From JAMXLO01 sp037201625 (GTDB taxonomy: Bacteria > Pseudomonadota > Alphaproteobacteria > Acetobacterales > Acetobacteraceae), in the NCBI GenBank assembly GCA_037201625.1, contig JBBCGR010000003.1:2356001-2420000 (forward strand): DNA of 64,000 bases, given 5' to 3'. Below the pieces are notes generated by a model. The model did not search any database and had not been told where the DNA came from. It saw nothing but the letters and a program-made list of their open reading frames with translations. A program made the translations under genes and the position numbers. Shown here piece after piece: positions 39,701 through 47,316 of this stretch (the stretch's first letter is position 1; the number at the start of each line of letters is the position of its first letter).

Positions 39701-40263
39701 GCGGGCTGCTCGACAAGTTCTTCAACGAGAACCTGCAGAACTTCGTCGACACCTCGGGCACCGCGTGGAAGGCGCAGCCGGTCGCGGGCGTGGCACCGCC
39801 GGTCTCGCCTGGCGACGTGGCACAGTTCCAGCGCGCGTCGCAGATCCGCGACCTCTTCTTCGCCGCCGGTGGCGCGCAGCCGACGGTGCGCTTCGACGTG
39901 ACGCCGATCGAGACCGACGCCAAGCAGGTGACGCTCGACCTCGACGGCCAGACGGTCGTGTATGCGCACGGACCGATCCGGGCGACGTCGATCACCTGGC
40001 CCGGCCCGAACCGCATGAACAATGCGCGGCTGGTGTTCGATCCGCCGCCGACCAGCGGCCAGCCGGTGCTGCAGGCGAACGGCCCGTGGTCGCTGTTCCG
40101 CCTGTTCGGTCAGGGTACGCTGACGCAGAGCGGTGGGGCGGACCGCTATACGCTGAGCTTCACGGTGGGCGATCGCCACGCCTCGTTCGAACTGCGCGCC
40201 GGATCGGTGCTCAATCCGTTTGCCCCGGGGGTGTTGCGAGATTTCCGGTGCCCGGCCCTGTAG
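36733..40263 (+). CDS. tssM: T6SS inner-membrane protein TssM (IcmF family)
   Basis: A 1176-residue protein, full length and intact. Two hydrophobic helices lie at about 11-35 and 43-60 and a third at about residue 440 (GAAAVALLVALGGAAAL). Between them is the cytoplasmic NTPase-like domain with a Walker A GPPGAGKT at 125-132 and WWFTESAVLIDTAGRYTTQ following it. The long periplasmic region contains the ImcF-related and C-terminal beta domains that bind TssJ. The Walker A motif is complete, so ATP binding is possible; in other species the requirement varies. It starts 3 bases after the tssL stop and its end overlaps tagF. Confidence 0.95.
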   Translation: MRAVLRFLGSRWFLSFIGVALLGTLVWWFGPYLAFLEDWIPRAAVIFGMVLIWAGVNLWLDGRRKKTETALVEGVTQAQADPSAAASAEEAAAMREKLATALALLKKASGSRGYLYEQPWYAIIGPPGAGKTTALLNAGLTFPLAAEMGQGAVAGVGGTRMCDWWFTESAVLIDTAGRYTTQDSDTAVDRAGWQAFLGLLKRTRARQPLNGVLVAIALSDIAAAPAPERLAHARAIRRRVKELYDQLGVRVPVYALFTKADLIAGFTEFFDDLDREKRSQVWGVTFPLDKSEAGTAGKFGGEFALLVERLNQRLLERLQTERSPDRRTLIAGFPAQVASLAAPLTEFLTEAFGGSRLDPAPVLRGAYLTSGTQEGTPIDRLTGAMARSFGIDSQRAPSLRPEQGRSYFLGRLLKEVIFGEATLVSRDPAQVRRNVMMRAGAAAVALLVALGGAAALIQTRQANQAAVDQSNAALAAYVKAAQAVPLDPVAEPQLQAVQPLLDQARALPFGVDAGPAPTQWFPGLSQIGKLGAGAREVYHHALQHILLPRLLVRLEGQMRTHFDQPSFLYEATRIYLMLGSAGPLDRDLVKEWMSLDWQVQFAGPAAKPLRDSLERHLAALLDLPLEKVPLDGALIEDARRTFSRVTLAERVYGTIKGSQPARALPPWRPSDAAGASGVRVFVRGSGKPLTEGIPGFYTVDGFHKVLLPNLPAATMQVASESWVLGKESQIDPTSPQVLTLQRDVIALYTGEYAKAWDALLADLDVAPLRTLPQAVQDLYILASPQSPMRDLLGGITRQLTLTQAPPPPAGAVGAVQGAAQAATAAASQATSGAAARLQGLLGQAGAPPEPPGKAIDDRYAALIAFVGKGPGAPLDGVLKLLNDLQVQLARLAGAPAGGPAALGGGDDPAQLLQAEASRDPQPVSRWLQAMAFSGNQLRGGGAADQVKKAFGAPGGPASLCKQAVAGRYPFTPGSSNDIPLDDFARLFSTGGLLDKFFNENLQNFVDTSGTAWKAQPVAGVAPPVSPGDVAQFQRASQIRDLFFAAGGAQPTVRFDVTPIETDAKQVTLDLDGQTVVYAHGPIRATSITWPGPNRMNNARLVFDPPPTSGQPVLQANGPWSLFRLFGQGTLTQSGGADRYTLSFTVGDRHASFELRAGSVLNPFAPGVLRDFRCPAL

Positions 40264-40856
40264 CGTCGGGTTTCTACGGCAAGCTGCCGGCGCGCGGCGA
40301 CTTCGTCCGCGCCGGCCTGCCGCGCGACTTCACCGATCCCTGGGATGCCTGGCTCGCCACGGTCATGACGGGCAGCCGCACGATCATGGGCGACGACTGG
40401 CTGCCGGCGTTCCTGGAGGCGCCGGTGTGGCGCTTCACCCTGCCGGCGGGGCTGTGCGGCAGCCAGGCGGTGCTGGGCCTCATGCTGCCGAGCGTGGACC
40501 GCGCCGGCCGCTACTTCCCGCTGACCTTCGCTGCACTCTCGGCGCGGGGCATCGAGGCAACACCGGCGGACACCTGGCTGGATGCGTGCGAAGCCGCTGG
40601 ACGCGCGGCCCTGGAACAGGATACGCCCCCGCAAGAGATTGCCGGTATGCTGGCAATGATACGTTTGCCGGAAGCGGTGAGCGGCACGCCGGACGCGATT
40701 TGGTGGAGCGAGGGTTCGGACCGGGTCGCGCCGGCGAGGATCACGCTGCGGACCATGCCGGGCGCCGCGACCTATGCGGCGATGTTGGGGGCGAGAACGC
40801 AAGGTGCGGACGAAGCAGCCGCACCCGGAGAGGGGAAATGGGAGTCGACGTCATGA
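40248..40856 (+). CDS. tagF: T6SS-associated protein TagF (ImpM family)
   Basis: A 202-residue protein with the family start GFYGKLPARGDFVRAGLPRDF and WDAWLATVMTGSR. Later segments are WRFTLPAGLCGSQAVLGLMLPSVDRAGRYFPLTF and DAIWWSEGS. The GTG at 40248 inside the end of tssM is the only start that keeps the conserved N-terminus. In other bacteria TagF is a post-translational repressor that binds Fha and opposes activation by PpkA; its position next to pppA fits that circuit. It overlaps tssM by 16 bases and pppA by 4. Confidence 0.92.
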   Translation: MPGPVASGFYGKLPARGDFVRAGLPRDFTDPWDAWLATVMTGSRTIMGDDWLPAFLEAPVWRFTLPAGLCGSQAVLGLMLPSVDRAGRYFPLTFAALSARGIEATPADTWLDACEAAGRAALEQDTPPQEIAGMLAMIRLPEAVSGTPDAIWWSEGSDRVAPARITLRTMPGAATYAAMLGARTQGADEAAAPGEGKWESTS

Positions 40857-41578
40857 CGGCCCCGCGCTTTCGCTCCTGGGCCATGACCCATCCGGGCGCC
40901 AGACGCAAGCACAACGAGGATACCTTCGTGGACCGGCCGGACCTGGGCATCTGGGCGGTCGCCGATGGCGCAGGTGGCCATGCCGCCGGCGAGGTCGCCT
41001 CGGGTATGATCGCCGATGCGCTGGAGGCGATCCCTGCAGGGCTGTCCGCGTCGGAACTGCTGGCGCAGGTGCGGCTTGCGATCGAGCGTACGCACACCGC
41101 GCTGCGCGAGGAGGCGGCACGGCGCGGTCCGGATGAGATCGTTGCCTCCACCGTCGTGGTGATGCTGGCGCGCGGCGACTACTTCGCCTGCCTGTGGGCC
41201 GGCGATTCGCGTGCCTATCTGCTGCGCGGCGGCACGCTGCGGCAGATCACCCGCGACCACAGCCTGGTGCAGGAACTGCTGGAGGCAGGTGCCATCGGGC
41301 CGGATGAGGTGATGAACCATCCGCGGGGCAATGTGATCACGCGCGCGGTCGGCGCGGAACTCGATGAGTTCATGCTGGACAAGGTGAGCGACCGGCTGGT
41401 GCCGGGCGACCGCTTCCTGCTGTGCAGCGACGGCCTGTGCAAGACGCTGCCTGAGAGCGAACTCGCGAGCCTGCTGGGAACGCTGGATGGTACGCCGCCA
41501 CAGGCTCTGGTCGATGCGGCGCTGGCGGCGAAGGTCAGCGACAACGTCACGGCGGTGACGGTGGAGTTTACCGGTTAG
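40853..41578 (+). CDS. pppA: PP2C-family serine/threonine phosphatase PppA
   Basis: A 241-residue metal-dependent phosphatase. PP2C motifs are in order: RKHNEDTFVD, VADGAGGHAAGEVAS (metal aspartate and glycine loop), ASTVVVMLARGDYFACLWAGDSRAYLLR, LCSDGLCK, and KVSDNVTAVTVEF with the last metal aspartate. I use the ATG at 40853 in the ATGA overlap with tagF; an in-frame ATG at 40838 with GGAG upstream is equally possible and adds five residues. It should dephosphorylate the FHA protein or other PpkA targets and so switch the T6SS off. Confidence 0.94.
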   Translation: MTAPRFRSWAMTHPGARRKHNEDTFVDRPDLGIWAVADGAGGHAAGEVASGMIADALEAIPAGLSASELLAQVRLAIERTHTALREEAARRGPDEIVASTVVVMLARGDYFACLWAGDSRAYLLRGGTLRQITRDHSLVQELLEAGAIGPDEVMNHPRGNVITRAVGAELDEFMLDKVSDRLVPGDRFLLCSDGLCKTLPESELASLLGTLDGTPPQALVDAALAAKVSDNVTAVTVEFTG

Positions 41579-41758
41579 AGGGTGAAGGCCGCACTGGTGG
41601 AAGCACCGGAGCGGTAAATCACGCACTCAGACCACGAACGAAATCTGCTGTAGCAGGGTGAAGGCCACCCACGGCGCGGTGCCGGGCATCCACATCTTTG
41701 CTGCTGCACGCAGGGACGGACGCGGATGCCGGCATTCGCCGGTACGACGCATTCCGTC

Positions 41759-41836
41759 ATGGCGGGGCTCGGCCCCGCCATCCACGTCGTTCGGTGCGTC
41801 GTCACCGAGGACGTGGACGGCCGGCCTGCGCCGGCC
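41759..41836. repeat. Paired REP-like hairpins in the 359-base gap 41579-41937
   Basis: No gene is visible between pppA and the convergent hcp. The gap has two hairpins facing each other. The first has a perfect 10-base stem atggcggggc / gccccgccat (41759-41781, loop tcg). The second has a 7-base stem ggccggc / gccggcc (41819-41836, loop ctgc). The flanks CCATCCACGTC and GACGTGGACGG are near inverted copies, so the pair forms one composite element. Similar hairpins occur at 22660-22910 and 49393-49419. It may act as a two-way terminator between the converging transcripts. Confidence 0.75.
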
Positions 41837-41937
41837 ATAACGTTGTAGGAATGCCAGTCCCTGACTGCGACCTGACCGGATAGAACCAGGTCAGGTCGCG
41901 CCATGACGATAGCGGTAGCGCTTGCTGTGACCCGGCC

Positions 41938-42414
41938 TCAGACCTTGGCCATCGTGAGCAGGTCGTAGCCCACGGTGTCGGGCGAGCCACCGATCTTCGG
42001 ATCGCGCTCGGTGTAGGTGAACATGACCTTGGTGAAGTTGAGCGACAGGCTCTCCACCGGTGCATCGCCGCCGCTGGACACGCTGTAGCCGCTGACGCCG
42101 CAATTGGTCAGCTCATACGCCAGGAACGTGTCCACCTTGTCCTTCGTCGTCGTGGTGAACTTGAACTTCACCGTCGCGCTCAGATCGCCCGCGACCGCAT
42201 CCATGAACAGCTTGGTCGACGACTTGTCCAGCCGCTTGGTCACCACGACCTCGCTGATGTTCGGCTCCGACGCCTCACGCGTTGCCGCGCCACGCGCCGC
42301 CGTGCCGATCGCGCGCCCCACGCCCCATTGGAACGAGTTCAGCTCGATCCACTTCTCGAAGCCCTGGGTCGTCACGGCTCCGTCGATTCCATCCCACTTC
42401 ATGTAGATTGCCAC
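41938..42414 (-). CDS. hcp: T6SS tube protein Hcp (copy 1)
   Basis: A 158-residue Hcp/TssD. Start is GTG at 42414 with AGGAG upstream, reading MAIYMKWDGIDGAVTTQGFEKWIELNSFQWG. It has KRLDKSSTKLFMDAV and ends TYTERDPKIGGSPDTVGYDLLTMAKV. Nearly identical to the second copy 390 bases away: differences I see are Q/K at 17, V/A at 32, M/L in KLFxDAV, V/L and V/A in the CGxSGYSVSSGGDAPxES segment, and V/I in FTKxMFTYTE. Hcp hexamers stack into the expelled tube and carry effectors. Confidence 0.96.
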   Translation of the reverse strand: MAIYMKWDGIDGAVTTQGFEKWIELNSFQWGVGRAIGTAARGAATREASEPNISEVVVTKRLDKSSTKLFMDAVAGDLSATVKFKFTTTTKDKVDTFLAYELTNCGVSGYSVSSGGDAPVESLSLNFTKVMFTYTERDPKIGGSPDTVGYDLLTMAKV

Positions 42415-42467
42415 GATGCGCTCCTGTTGTTTCCGGCGAGGCGGTTAGGGGGTGTCAGCCGATGCAG

Positions 42468-42545
42468 TCATGAAAACGATCTCGCCGCGTCCACGCCCAC
42501 GGTGACCCCGTTGATCGTTGCGTCGTCGGCGATGGCGAAATAGCA
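42468..42545 (-). pseudogene. Remnant of a tssH 3' end between the two hcp genes
   Basis: Translating the minus strand gives FAIADDATINGVTVGVDAARSF and a TGA at 42468-42470. The true tssH ends LADGTTIGGITVGVDTSGSF; 12 of 19 aligned residues from the ADxxT onward are identical, and the DNA is clearly similar. No rest of tssH is present. It sits in the same position relative to hcp copy 1 as tssH does to hcp copy 2, so a segment carrying the tssH tail plus hcp was probably duplicated in tandem. The rest of the 390-base gap 42415-42804 has no gene I can see. Confidence 0.72.
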
Positions 42546-42765
42546 CTTTCGCGGGTGGCATCGGCAATAACGTAAACGAGAGCGCAGGGCTGTTCGTTGC
42601 AAATACGACTGGGAATTACCGGCGATGCAGCGGTCCGGCAATGCGCCCAGTTCAGCTAAACCCGCGTGATTGCATTGCTTTTGCCGGGTTGGTGCGGATC
42701 AGGCCGTGAATGGCCTGGAACATGCCAGGAAAATACGGGGGCAAATTCACGTTCGGCGCCACGGC

Positions 42766-42793
42766 GCATGACCGGCGAGAACGCCGGTCATGC
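42766..42793 (-). terminator. Strong hairpin 11 bases after hcp copy 2
   Basis: A perfect 12-base stem gcatgaccggcg / cgccggtcatgc with an agaa loop directly follows the hcp stop on the minus strand. There is no clear U-tract, so it may act as a partial terminator or as a 3' stabiliser that sets different Hcp levels for the two copies. Its core (CATGACCGGC) also resembles the REP-like units elsewhere in the window. Confidence 0.6.
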
Positions 42794-42804
42794 AGCCTGC
42801 GGCC

Positions 42805-43281
42805 TCAGACCTTGGCCATCGTGAGCAGGTCGTAGCCCACGGTGTCGGGCGAGCCGCCGATCTTCGGATCGCGCTCGGTGTAGGTGAACATGATCTTGGT
42901 GAAATTGAGCGACAGACTCTCCGCCGGCGCGTCGCCGCCGCTCGAGACGCTGTAGCCGCTGAGCCCGCAATTGGTCAGCTCATAGGCCAGGAACGTGTCC
43001 ACCTTGTCCTTCGTCGTCGTGGTGAACTTGAACTTCACCGTCGCGCTCAGATCGCCCGCGACCGCGTCGAGGAACAGCTTGGTCGACGACTTGTCCAGCC
43101 GCTTGGTCACCACGACCTCGCTGATGTTCGGCTCGGACGCTTCACGGGTTGCCGCACCGCGTGCCGCCGTGCCGATCGCGCGCCCCGCGCCCCACTGGAA
43201 CGAGTTCAGCTCGATCCACTTCTCGAAGCCCTTGGTCGTCACGGCTCCGTCGATCCCATCCCACTTCATGTAGATTGCCAC
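42805..43281 (-). CDS. hcp: T6SS tube protein Hcp (copy 2)
   Basis: A 158-residue Hcp starting at GTG 43281, 15 bases after the tssH stop, with GGGAG upstream. It reads MAIYMKWDGIDGAVTTKGFEKW and ends LLTMAKV; the central VVVTKRLDKSSTKLFLDAV is typical of this class. Same length and almost the same sequence as copy 1. As the copy linked directly to tssH it is probably the ancestral one. The two copies may differ in cargo or in abundance. Confidence 0.96.
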   Translation of the reverse strand: MAIYMKWDGIDGAVTTKGFEKWIELNSFQWGAGRAIGTAARGAATREASEPNISEVVVTKRLDKSSTKLFLDAVAGDLSATVKFKFTTTTKDKVDTFLAYELTNCGLSGYSVSSGGDAPAESLSLNFTKIMFTYTERDPKIGGSPDTVGYDLLTMAKV

Positions 43282-43296
43282 GATGAACTCCCTGGT

Positions 43297-45939
43297 TCAG
43301 ACGATCCTGTATTGGAACGAACCTGACGTGTCCACACCCACGGTGATGCCGCCGATCGTCGTGCCGTCGGCCAGCCGTGACAGCACCTCCGCCGACAACT
43401 CGGGCAGCAGTGTACGCGACAGGATCTTCTCGACGTTGCGGGCACCGGACGATGTCTCGGTGCAGCGCTCGGCGATGGTCTCCACCAGGTCCTGGTCCCA
43501 GGCGAAGCTCGCGCCGTAGGCTTCCTGGACACGGCGGCGGATGCGGTTGAGCTGCAGCCCGACGATCATGCGGATGACCTCGGGCGACAGCGGGAAATAC
43601 GGCACGAGGTTGACGCGGCCCAGGAACGCCGGCTTGAAGCCCGCCTTCATCAGTTCCGGCATCAGCGCATCCGCCAGCGCTGGCGCGTCGGGCGCGGTCT
43701 CCGGATCGGCGAACAGGCGGGTGATGAGGTCGGTGCCTGCATTCGACGTCATGATGATGACGGTGTTCTTGAAGTCGATGTCGCGGCCTTCGCCGTCCTT
43801 CATGTTGCCCTTGTCGAACACCTGGAAGAACACGTCCTGCACGCCAGGATGCGCCTTCTCCATCTCGTCCAGCAGGATCACTGAATAGGGCCGCCGGCGC
43901 ACCGCCTCGGTCAGGATGCCGCCCTCGCCATAGCCGACATAGCCGGGCGGGCTGCCCATCAGCAGGCTGACCTTATGCTCCTCCTTGAACTCGGTCATGT
44001 TGATGGTCGTCATGTTCTGCTCGCCGCCGTACAGCAGGTCGGCGAGCGTCAGCGCGGTCTCCGTCTTGCCGGTGCCCGAGGTGCCCACCATCAGGAACAC
44101 GCCGATCGGCTTGCGCGGATCGGTCAGCCCCGCGCGCGACGTGCGGATCGCTTCGGCCACCGCCTCGAGCGCGTGCGGCTGGCCGACGATCCGCGCCTCC
44201 ATCGCGCTCTTGAGGTTCAGCACAGTGCGGATCTCGTTGGACTGCATGCGGCCGGTGGGGATGCCGGTCCAGCCAGCCACCACCTCCGCCACCGCCTGGC
44301 GGTCCACCACCGGGAAGATCAGCGGCGTCTCGCCCTGCAGGTCGCGCAGCTTCTTCGACGCACCGGTCAGCTTCGTGCGCAGCGTGTCCTTGTCCTCGGT
44401 GTCGGCGGGATCCTCGATCTTCGCGCGCGTCTCGGTGATCTCGGCGGCGAGGCCCTTCTCCTGCTCCCACCGCGCATCGAGGTCCACCAGTTCCTGCGAC
44501 AACGTGCCGCGCTCCGCCAGCAATTCCTCACGCCGCGCGGCGTGCGGCTCACCGGCGGCGATCTCGCGGTCCAGGATGGCCGTCTCGGTGTCGATCAGCG
44601 AGATGCGGCGCTGGCGGTCCTCGATCGGCGGCGGCACAGCCGCCTGGCTCATGCCGACGCGCGAGCACGCCGTGTCGATCAGGCTCACCGCCTTGTCGGG
44701 CAACTGGCGCGACGGGATATAGCGCGCCGACAGCCGCACCGCCTCGCTCACCGCCTCGTCGAGGATGCGCACCTTGTGGTGCTTCTCCAGCGTCGCGACC
44801 AGCCCGCGCACCATGGCGACCGCCATCGGCTCCGGCGGTTCGTCCACCTTCACCACCTGGAAGCGCCGTGTCAGCGCCGCGTCCTTCTCGAAATACTTCT
44901 TGTATTCCGCCCAGGTGGTGGCTGCGACGGTACGCAACTCGCCACGGGCCAGCGCCGGCTTCAGCAGGTTCGCGGCATCGCCCTGCCCCGCCGCGCCGCC
45001 CGCGCCGATCAACTGGTGCGCCTCGTCGATGAACAGGATGATCGGCTTCGGCGAGGCCTTCACCTCGTCGATCACCCCGCGCAGCCGGTTCTCGAACTCA
45101 CCCTTCACGCCGGCGCCTGCCTGCAGCAGCCCGAGGTCGAGCGTGCGCAGCGTGACACCCTGCAGCGCCGGCGGCACGTCGCCCGAGGCGATGCGCAGCG
45201 CGAAGCCTTCCACCACCGCGGTCTTCCCCACGCCGGCCTCGCCGGTGAGGATCGGATTGTTCTGCCGCCGCCGGGTCAGGATGTCGATGATCTGCCGGAT
45301 CTCGGTGTCGCGGCCGAGGATCGGATCGATCTTCCCGGCGCGGGCCTGCGCGGTGAGATCGGTGGTGAACTGGTCGAGCGCCGCCGAGCCACGTGGCGCC
45401 GCCGGGGCACCGTCGCCCGCAGCACCGGCCTCGCCCGGCGTGCCCACCTGGGCCTCCTGCGCCTCCGCGGTGTTTTCGGTGATCGCCGCGAAGTCGCGCT
45501 TCAGCAGGTCGGGGTTGATCTTCAGAAGCTGCCCCGAGGCCTCGCGCGCACGGCGCGACAGCGTCTCGTCAGCCAGGAGCGCCCACAGCAGATGGCCCGA
45601 GCGGATGCGCGTCGCATTCTGCTCCAGCGACGCCAGCAGCCAGCCCTGCTTGCCCAGTTCGACGATGTCGGGCGAAAGCGACGGCGCGCGCGAATTGCCG
45701 GTCTTCAGCTTCTCCAGCGCCCGGTTGAGATCGGTAACAAAACGGCCCTGGTCGATTTCGTAGTGGCGCAGGATGGCGGCGATGTCGCCGTCGGCACGAT
45801 CGGCGAGCGCCAGCAGCCAGTGCTCGATCTCGACGTTGTAGTGGGTGCGCGACAGCGTCATGCCGGCCGCTGCCTCGAGTGCCCGGCGGGAAGACTCGTT
45901 GAGCCTGCCGACAAGTTGTTTCAGATCGATGGCGGCCAT
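43297..45939 (-). CDS. tssH: T6SS sheath-disassembly ATPase TssH/ClpV
   Basis: An 880-residue AAA+ unfoldase starting at the ATG at 45939 (GGGGGAAA upstream); an open frame extends further upstream but is not family sequence. The N-domain LVGRLNESSRRALEAAAGMTLSRTHYNVEIEHWL is the Clp-N region that binds sheath helices. Walker A1 GEAGVGKT is at 233-240, Walker B1 ILFIDEAH at 301-308, a coiled-coil middle domain at about 430-530 and Walker A2 GTSGTGKT at 619-626. It recycles contracted TssBC sheath. Divergent from tssA with 88 bases between them; hcp follows downstream. Confidence 0.96.
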   Translation of the reverse strand: MAAIDLKQLVGRLNESSRRALEAAAGMTLSRTHYNVEIEHWLLALADRADGDIAAILRHYEIDQGRFVTDLNRALEKLKTGNSRAPSLSPDIVELGKQGWLLASLEQNATRIRSGHLLWALLADETLSRRAREASGQLLKINPDLLKRDFAAITENTAEAQEAQVGTPGEAGAAGDGAPAAPRGSAALDQFTTDLTAQARAGKIDPILGRDTEIRQIIDILTRRRQNNPILTGEAGVGKTAVVEGFALRIASGDVPPALQGVTLRTLDLGLLQAGAGVKGEFENRLRGVIDEVKASPKPIILFIDEAHQLIGAGGAAGQGDAANLLKPALARGELRTVAATTWAEYKKYFEKDAALTRRFQVVKVDEPPEPMAVAMVRGLVATLEKHHKVRILDEAVSEAVRLSARYIPSRQLPDKAVSLIDTACSRVGMSQAAVPPPIEDRQRRISLIDTETAILDREIAAGEPHAARREELLAERGTLSQELVDLDARWEQEKGLAAEITETRAKIEDPADTEDKDTLRTKLTGASKKLRDLQGETPLIFPVVDRQAVAEVVAGWTGIPTGRMQSNEIRTVLNLKSAMEARIVGQPHALEAVAEAIRTSRAGLTDPRKPIGVFLMVGTSGTGKTETALTLADLLYGGEQNMTTINMTEFKEEHKVSLLMGSPPGYVGYGEGGILTEAVRRRPYSVILLDEMEKAHPGVQDVFFQVFDKGNMKDGEGRDIDFKNTVIIMTSNAGTDLITRLFADPETAPDAPALADALMPELMKAGFKPAFLGRVNLVPYFPLSPEVIRMIVGLQLNRIRRRVQEAYGASFAWDQDLVETIAERCTETSSGARNVEKILSRTLLPELSAEVLSRLADGTTIGGITVGVDTSGSFQYRIV

Positions 45940-46027
45940 GCGGATTTCCCCCGGGGAAACTCCCCCTTTTCGTGTCTCAAGACTATGTGTTACGCGGAAC
46001 CGTTGTCCAGCAATGAGAGGCGCGTGA

Positions 46028-47149
46028 ATGGCCCTGCCGGAGGGTTTCGACCTCGAGGCCTTGCTGGCTCCGATACCGGGCGACGCCCCGCAAGGCACCG
46101 ACATCCGTGAGGACTACTCCTCCACCTCGCCGTACAACCGGCTGCGCGACGCCCGGTCCGAGGCGCGCGATGCGGAGCGTGGACAGGATGCCGGCGATGC
46201 CGATGCCCGCGACGCGGGGCCGCTGTGGCGCACGGTGCGCGACCTCGCGCAGAAGACGCTGGCGGAGACCACCAAGGATCTCGAGGTCGCGGCCTGGATG
46301 ACCGAGGCCTATGTGCGCAGCCACGGCCTGGCCGGGCTGACCGCCGGTGCGTTGGTGATGGGCGGTCTGGCGGAGCGCTACTGGGACGGCCTGTATCCAC
46401 TGCCCGACGATTATGGCATGGAGACGCGCGTCTCGCCGGTCACCGGGCTGAACGGCCGCGACGGCAACGGCTCGCTGATCCAGCCGCTGTATCTGATCCC
46501 GCTGTTCAACCGTACCGACGGATCGCCGCTGGCCTACTACCAGTATCGCCAGTCCGAGCAGCTTGGCGGGCTCGATGCCGAGCGGCGCCAGCAGCGCGTC
46601 GAGGCGGGTGCGGTGCCGTTCGAGGAGGTGGAGCGCGAGGCGCGTGCGGCCGGCGTGCGGCGGTTCACCGCGCTGATGGCCGAAGCGCGGGAGGCGCGCG
46701 ACGCCTGGCAGGCGATGGCCACCCTGATGGACGAAAAGGCCGGCGCCGATGGTCCGTCGACCACCGCGGTACGCGACCTGCTGTCCGGCATCATCGAGGT
46801 CGCCGCGCGTTTCGCGCCGTCCGAGCCTGGGGAATCCGCAGTCGCAGCGCCGGCCGATGGCGAAGCCGGCGGCGCGGAAGCGGTGGCGGGCGGCGGCGGT
46901 TTCGGCCGCATCGCCGTCGCGCAAGGGCAGGGTGCCACGCGTGAGGATGCGCTGCGCGCACTGGCCGAGATCGCGAATTTCTTCCGCCGCACGGAGCCGC
47001 ATTCGCCGCTGTCCTATACGCTGGACGAGGCGGTGCGGCGCGGCCGCATGACGTGGCCGGAACTGCTGGCGGAAGTCGTGGCGGATACCGATACGCGCAA
47101 CACCATTCTCACCTCACTCGGCATCCGGCCGCCGCAGCCCGAGGAGTGA
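46028..47149 (+). CDS. tssA: T6SS cap/baseplate protein TssA (ImpA N-terminal family)
   Basis: A 373-residue protein. The ImpA_N domain covers about residues 10-140: LLAPIPGDAPQGTDIREDYSSTSPYNRLRDARSEAR, then DLEVAAWMTEAYVRSHGLAGL and ERYWDGLYPLPDDYGMETRVSP. A helical middle and C-terminal part follows (REDALRALAEIANFFRRTEPHSPLSYTLDEAVRRGRMTWPELL), typical of the VasJ/short TssA class. TssA primes and coordinates tube and sheath polymerisation. Divergent from tssH; a likely promoter for tssB lies in the gap after it. Confidence 0.92.
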   Translation: MALPEGFDLEALLAPIPGDAPQGTDIREDYSSTSPYNRLRDARSEARDAERGQDAGDADARDAGPLWRTVRDLAQKTLAETTKDLEVAAWMTEAYVRSHGLAGLTAGALVMGGLAERYWDGLYPLPDDYGMETRVSPVTGLNGRDGNGSLIQPLYLIPLFNRTDGSPLAYYQYRQSEQLGGLDAERRQQRVEAGAVPFEEVEREARAAGVRRFTALMAEAREARDAWQAMATLMDEKAGADGPSTTAVRDLLSGIIEVAARFAPSEPGESAVAAPADGEAGGAEAVAGGGGFGRIAVAQGQGATREDALRALAEIANFFRRTEPHSPLSYTLDEAVRRGRMTWPELLAEVVADTDTRNTILTSLGIRPPQPEE

Positions 47150-47203
47150 GACACGGACCGGTGATAACGGGTGTGTGAAGAAGGTCACAGACTCAGGGAA
47201 TTA

Positions 47204-47233
47204 TTGACCATAGTGATCACGACTGTCTAATCT
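47204..47233 (+). promoter_or_regulatory. Possible sigma-70-like promoter for tssB-tssG
   Basis: TTGACC at 47204-47209 and TAATCT at 47228-47233 are 18 bases apart in the 167-base gap between tssA and tssB. The -35 box matches five of six consensus bases, but the -10 box only three. The gap is noticeably more A/T-rich than the rest of the locus, and the transcript would have about an 80-base leader. I see no sigma-54 type GG-N10-GC element here. Tentative. Confidence 0.35.
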
Positions 47234-47316
47234 TTGCGAAGCGGGCCGACATGCGCGCAGCGCCGTGAGGGCAGCGGGATCAGAGCCTGATCACAAGGGA
47301 TGGGGAAGGCCAGACC

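Noticed and set aside
35821..40179. A very long open frame (over 1400 codons) on the minus strand opposite tssM
   Set aside because: It is the GC-rich shadow of tssM: Arg/Gln/His/Leu-rich, no recognisable motifs, and no upstream ribosome binding site, whereas tssM on the other strand has clear family features.
47150..47316. Sigma-54 promoter upstream of tssB
   Set aside because: I searched for a GG-N10-GC type -24/-12 element and did not find a convincing one; only a modest sigma-70-like pair is visible.
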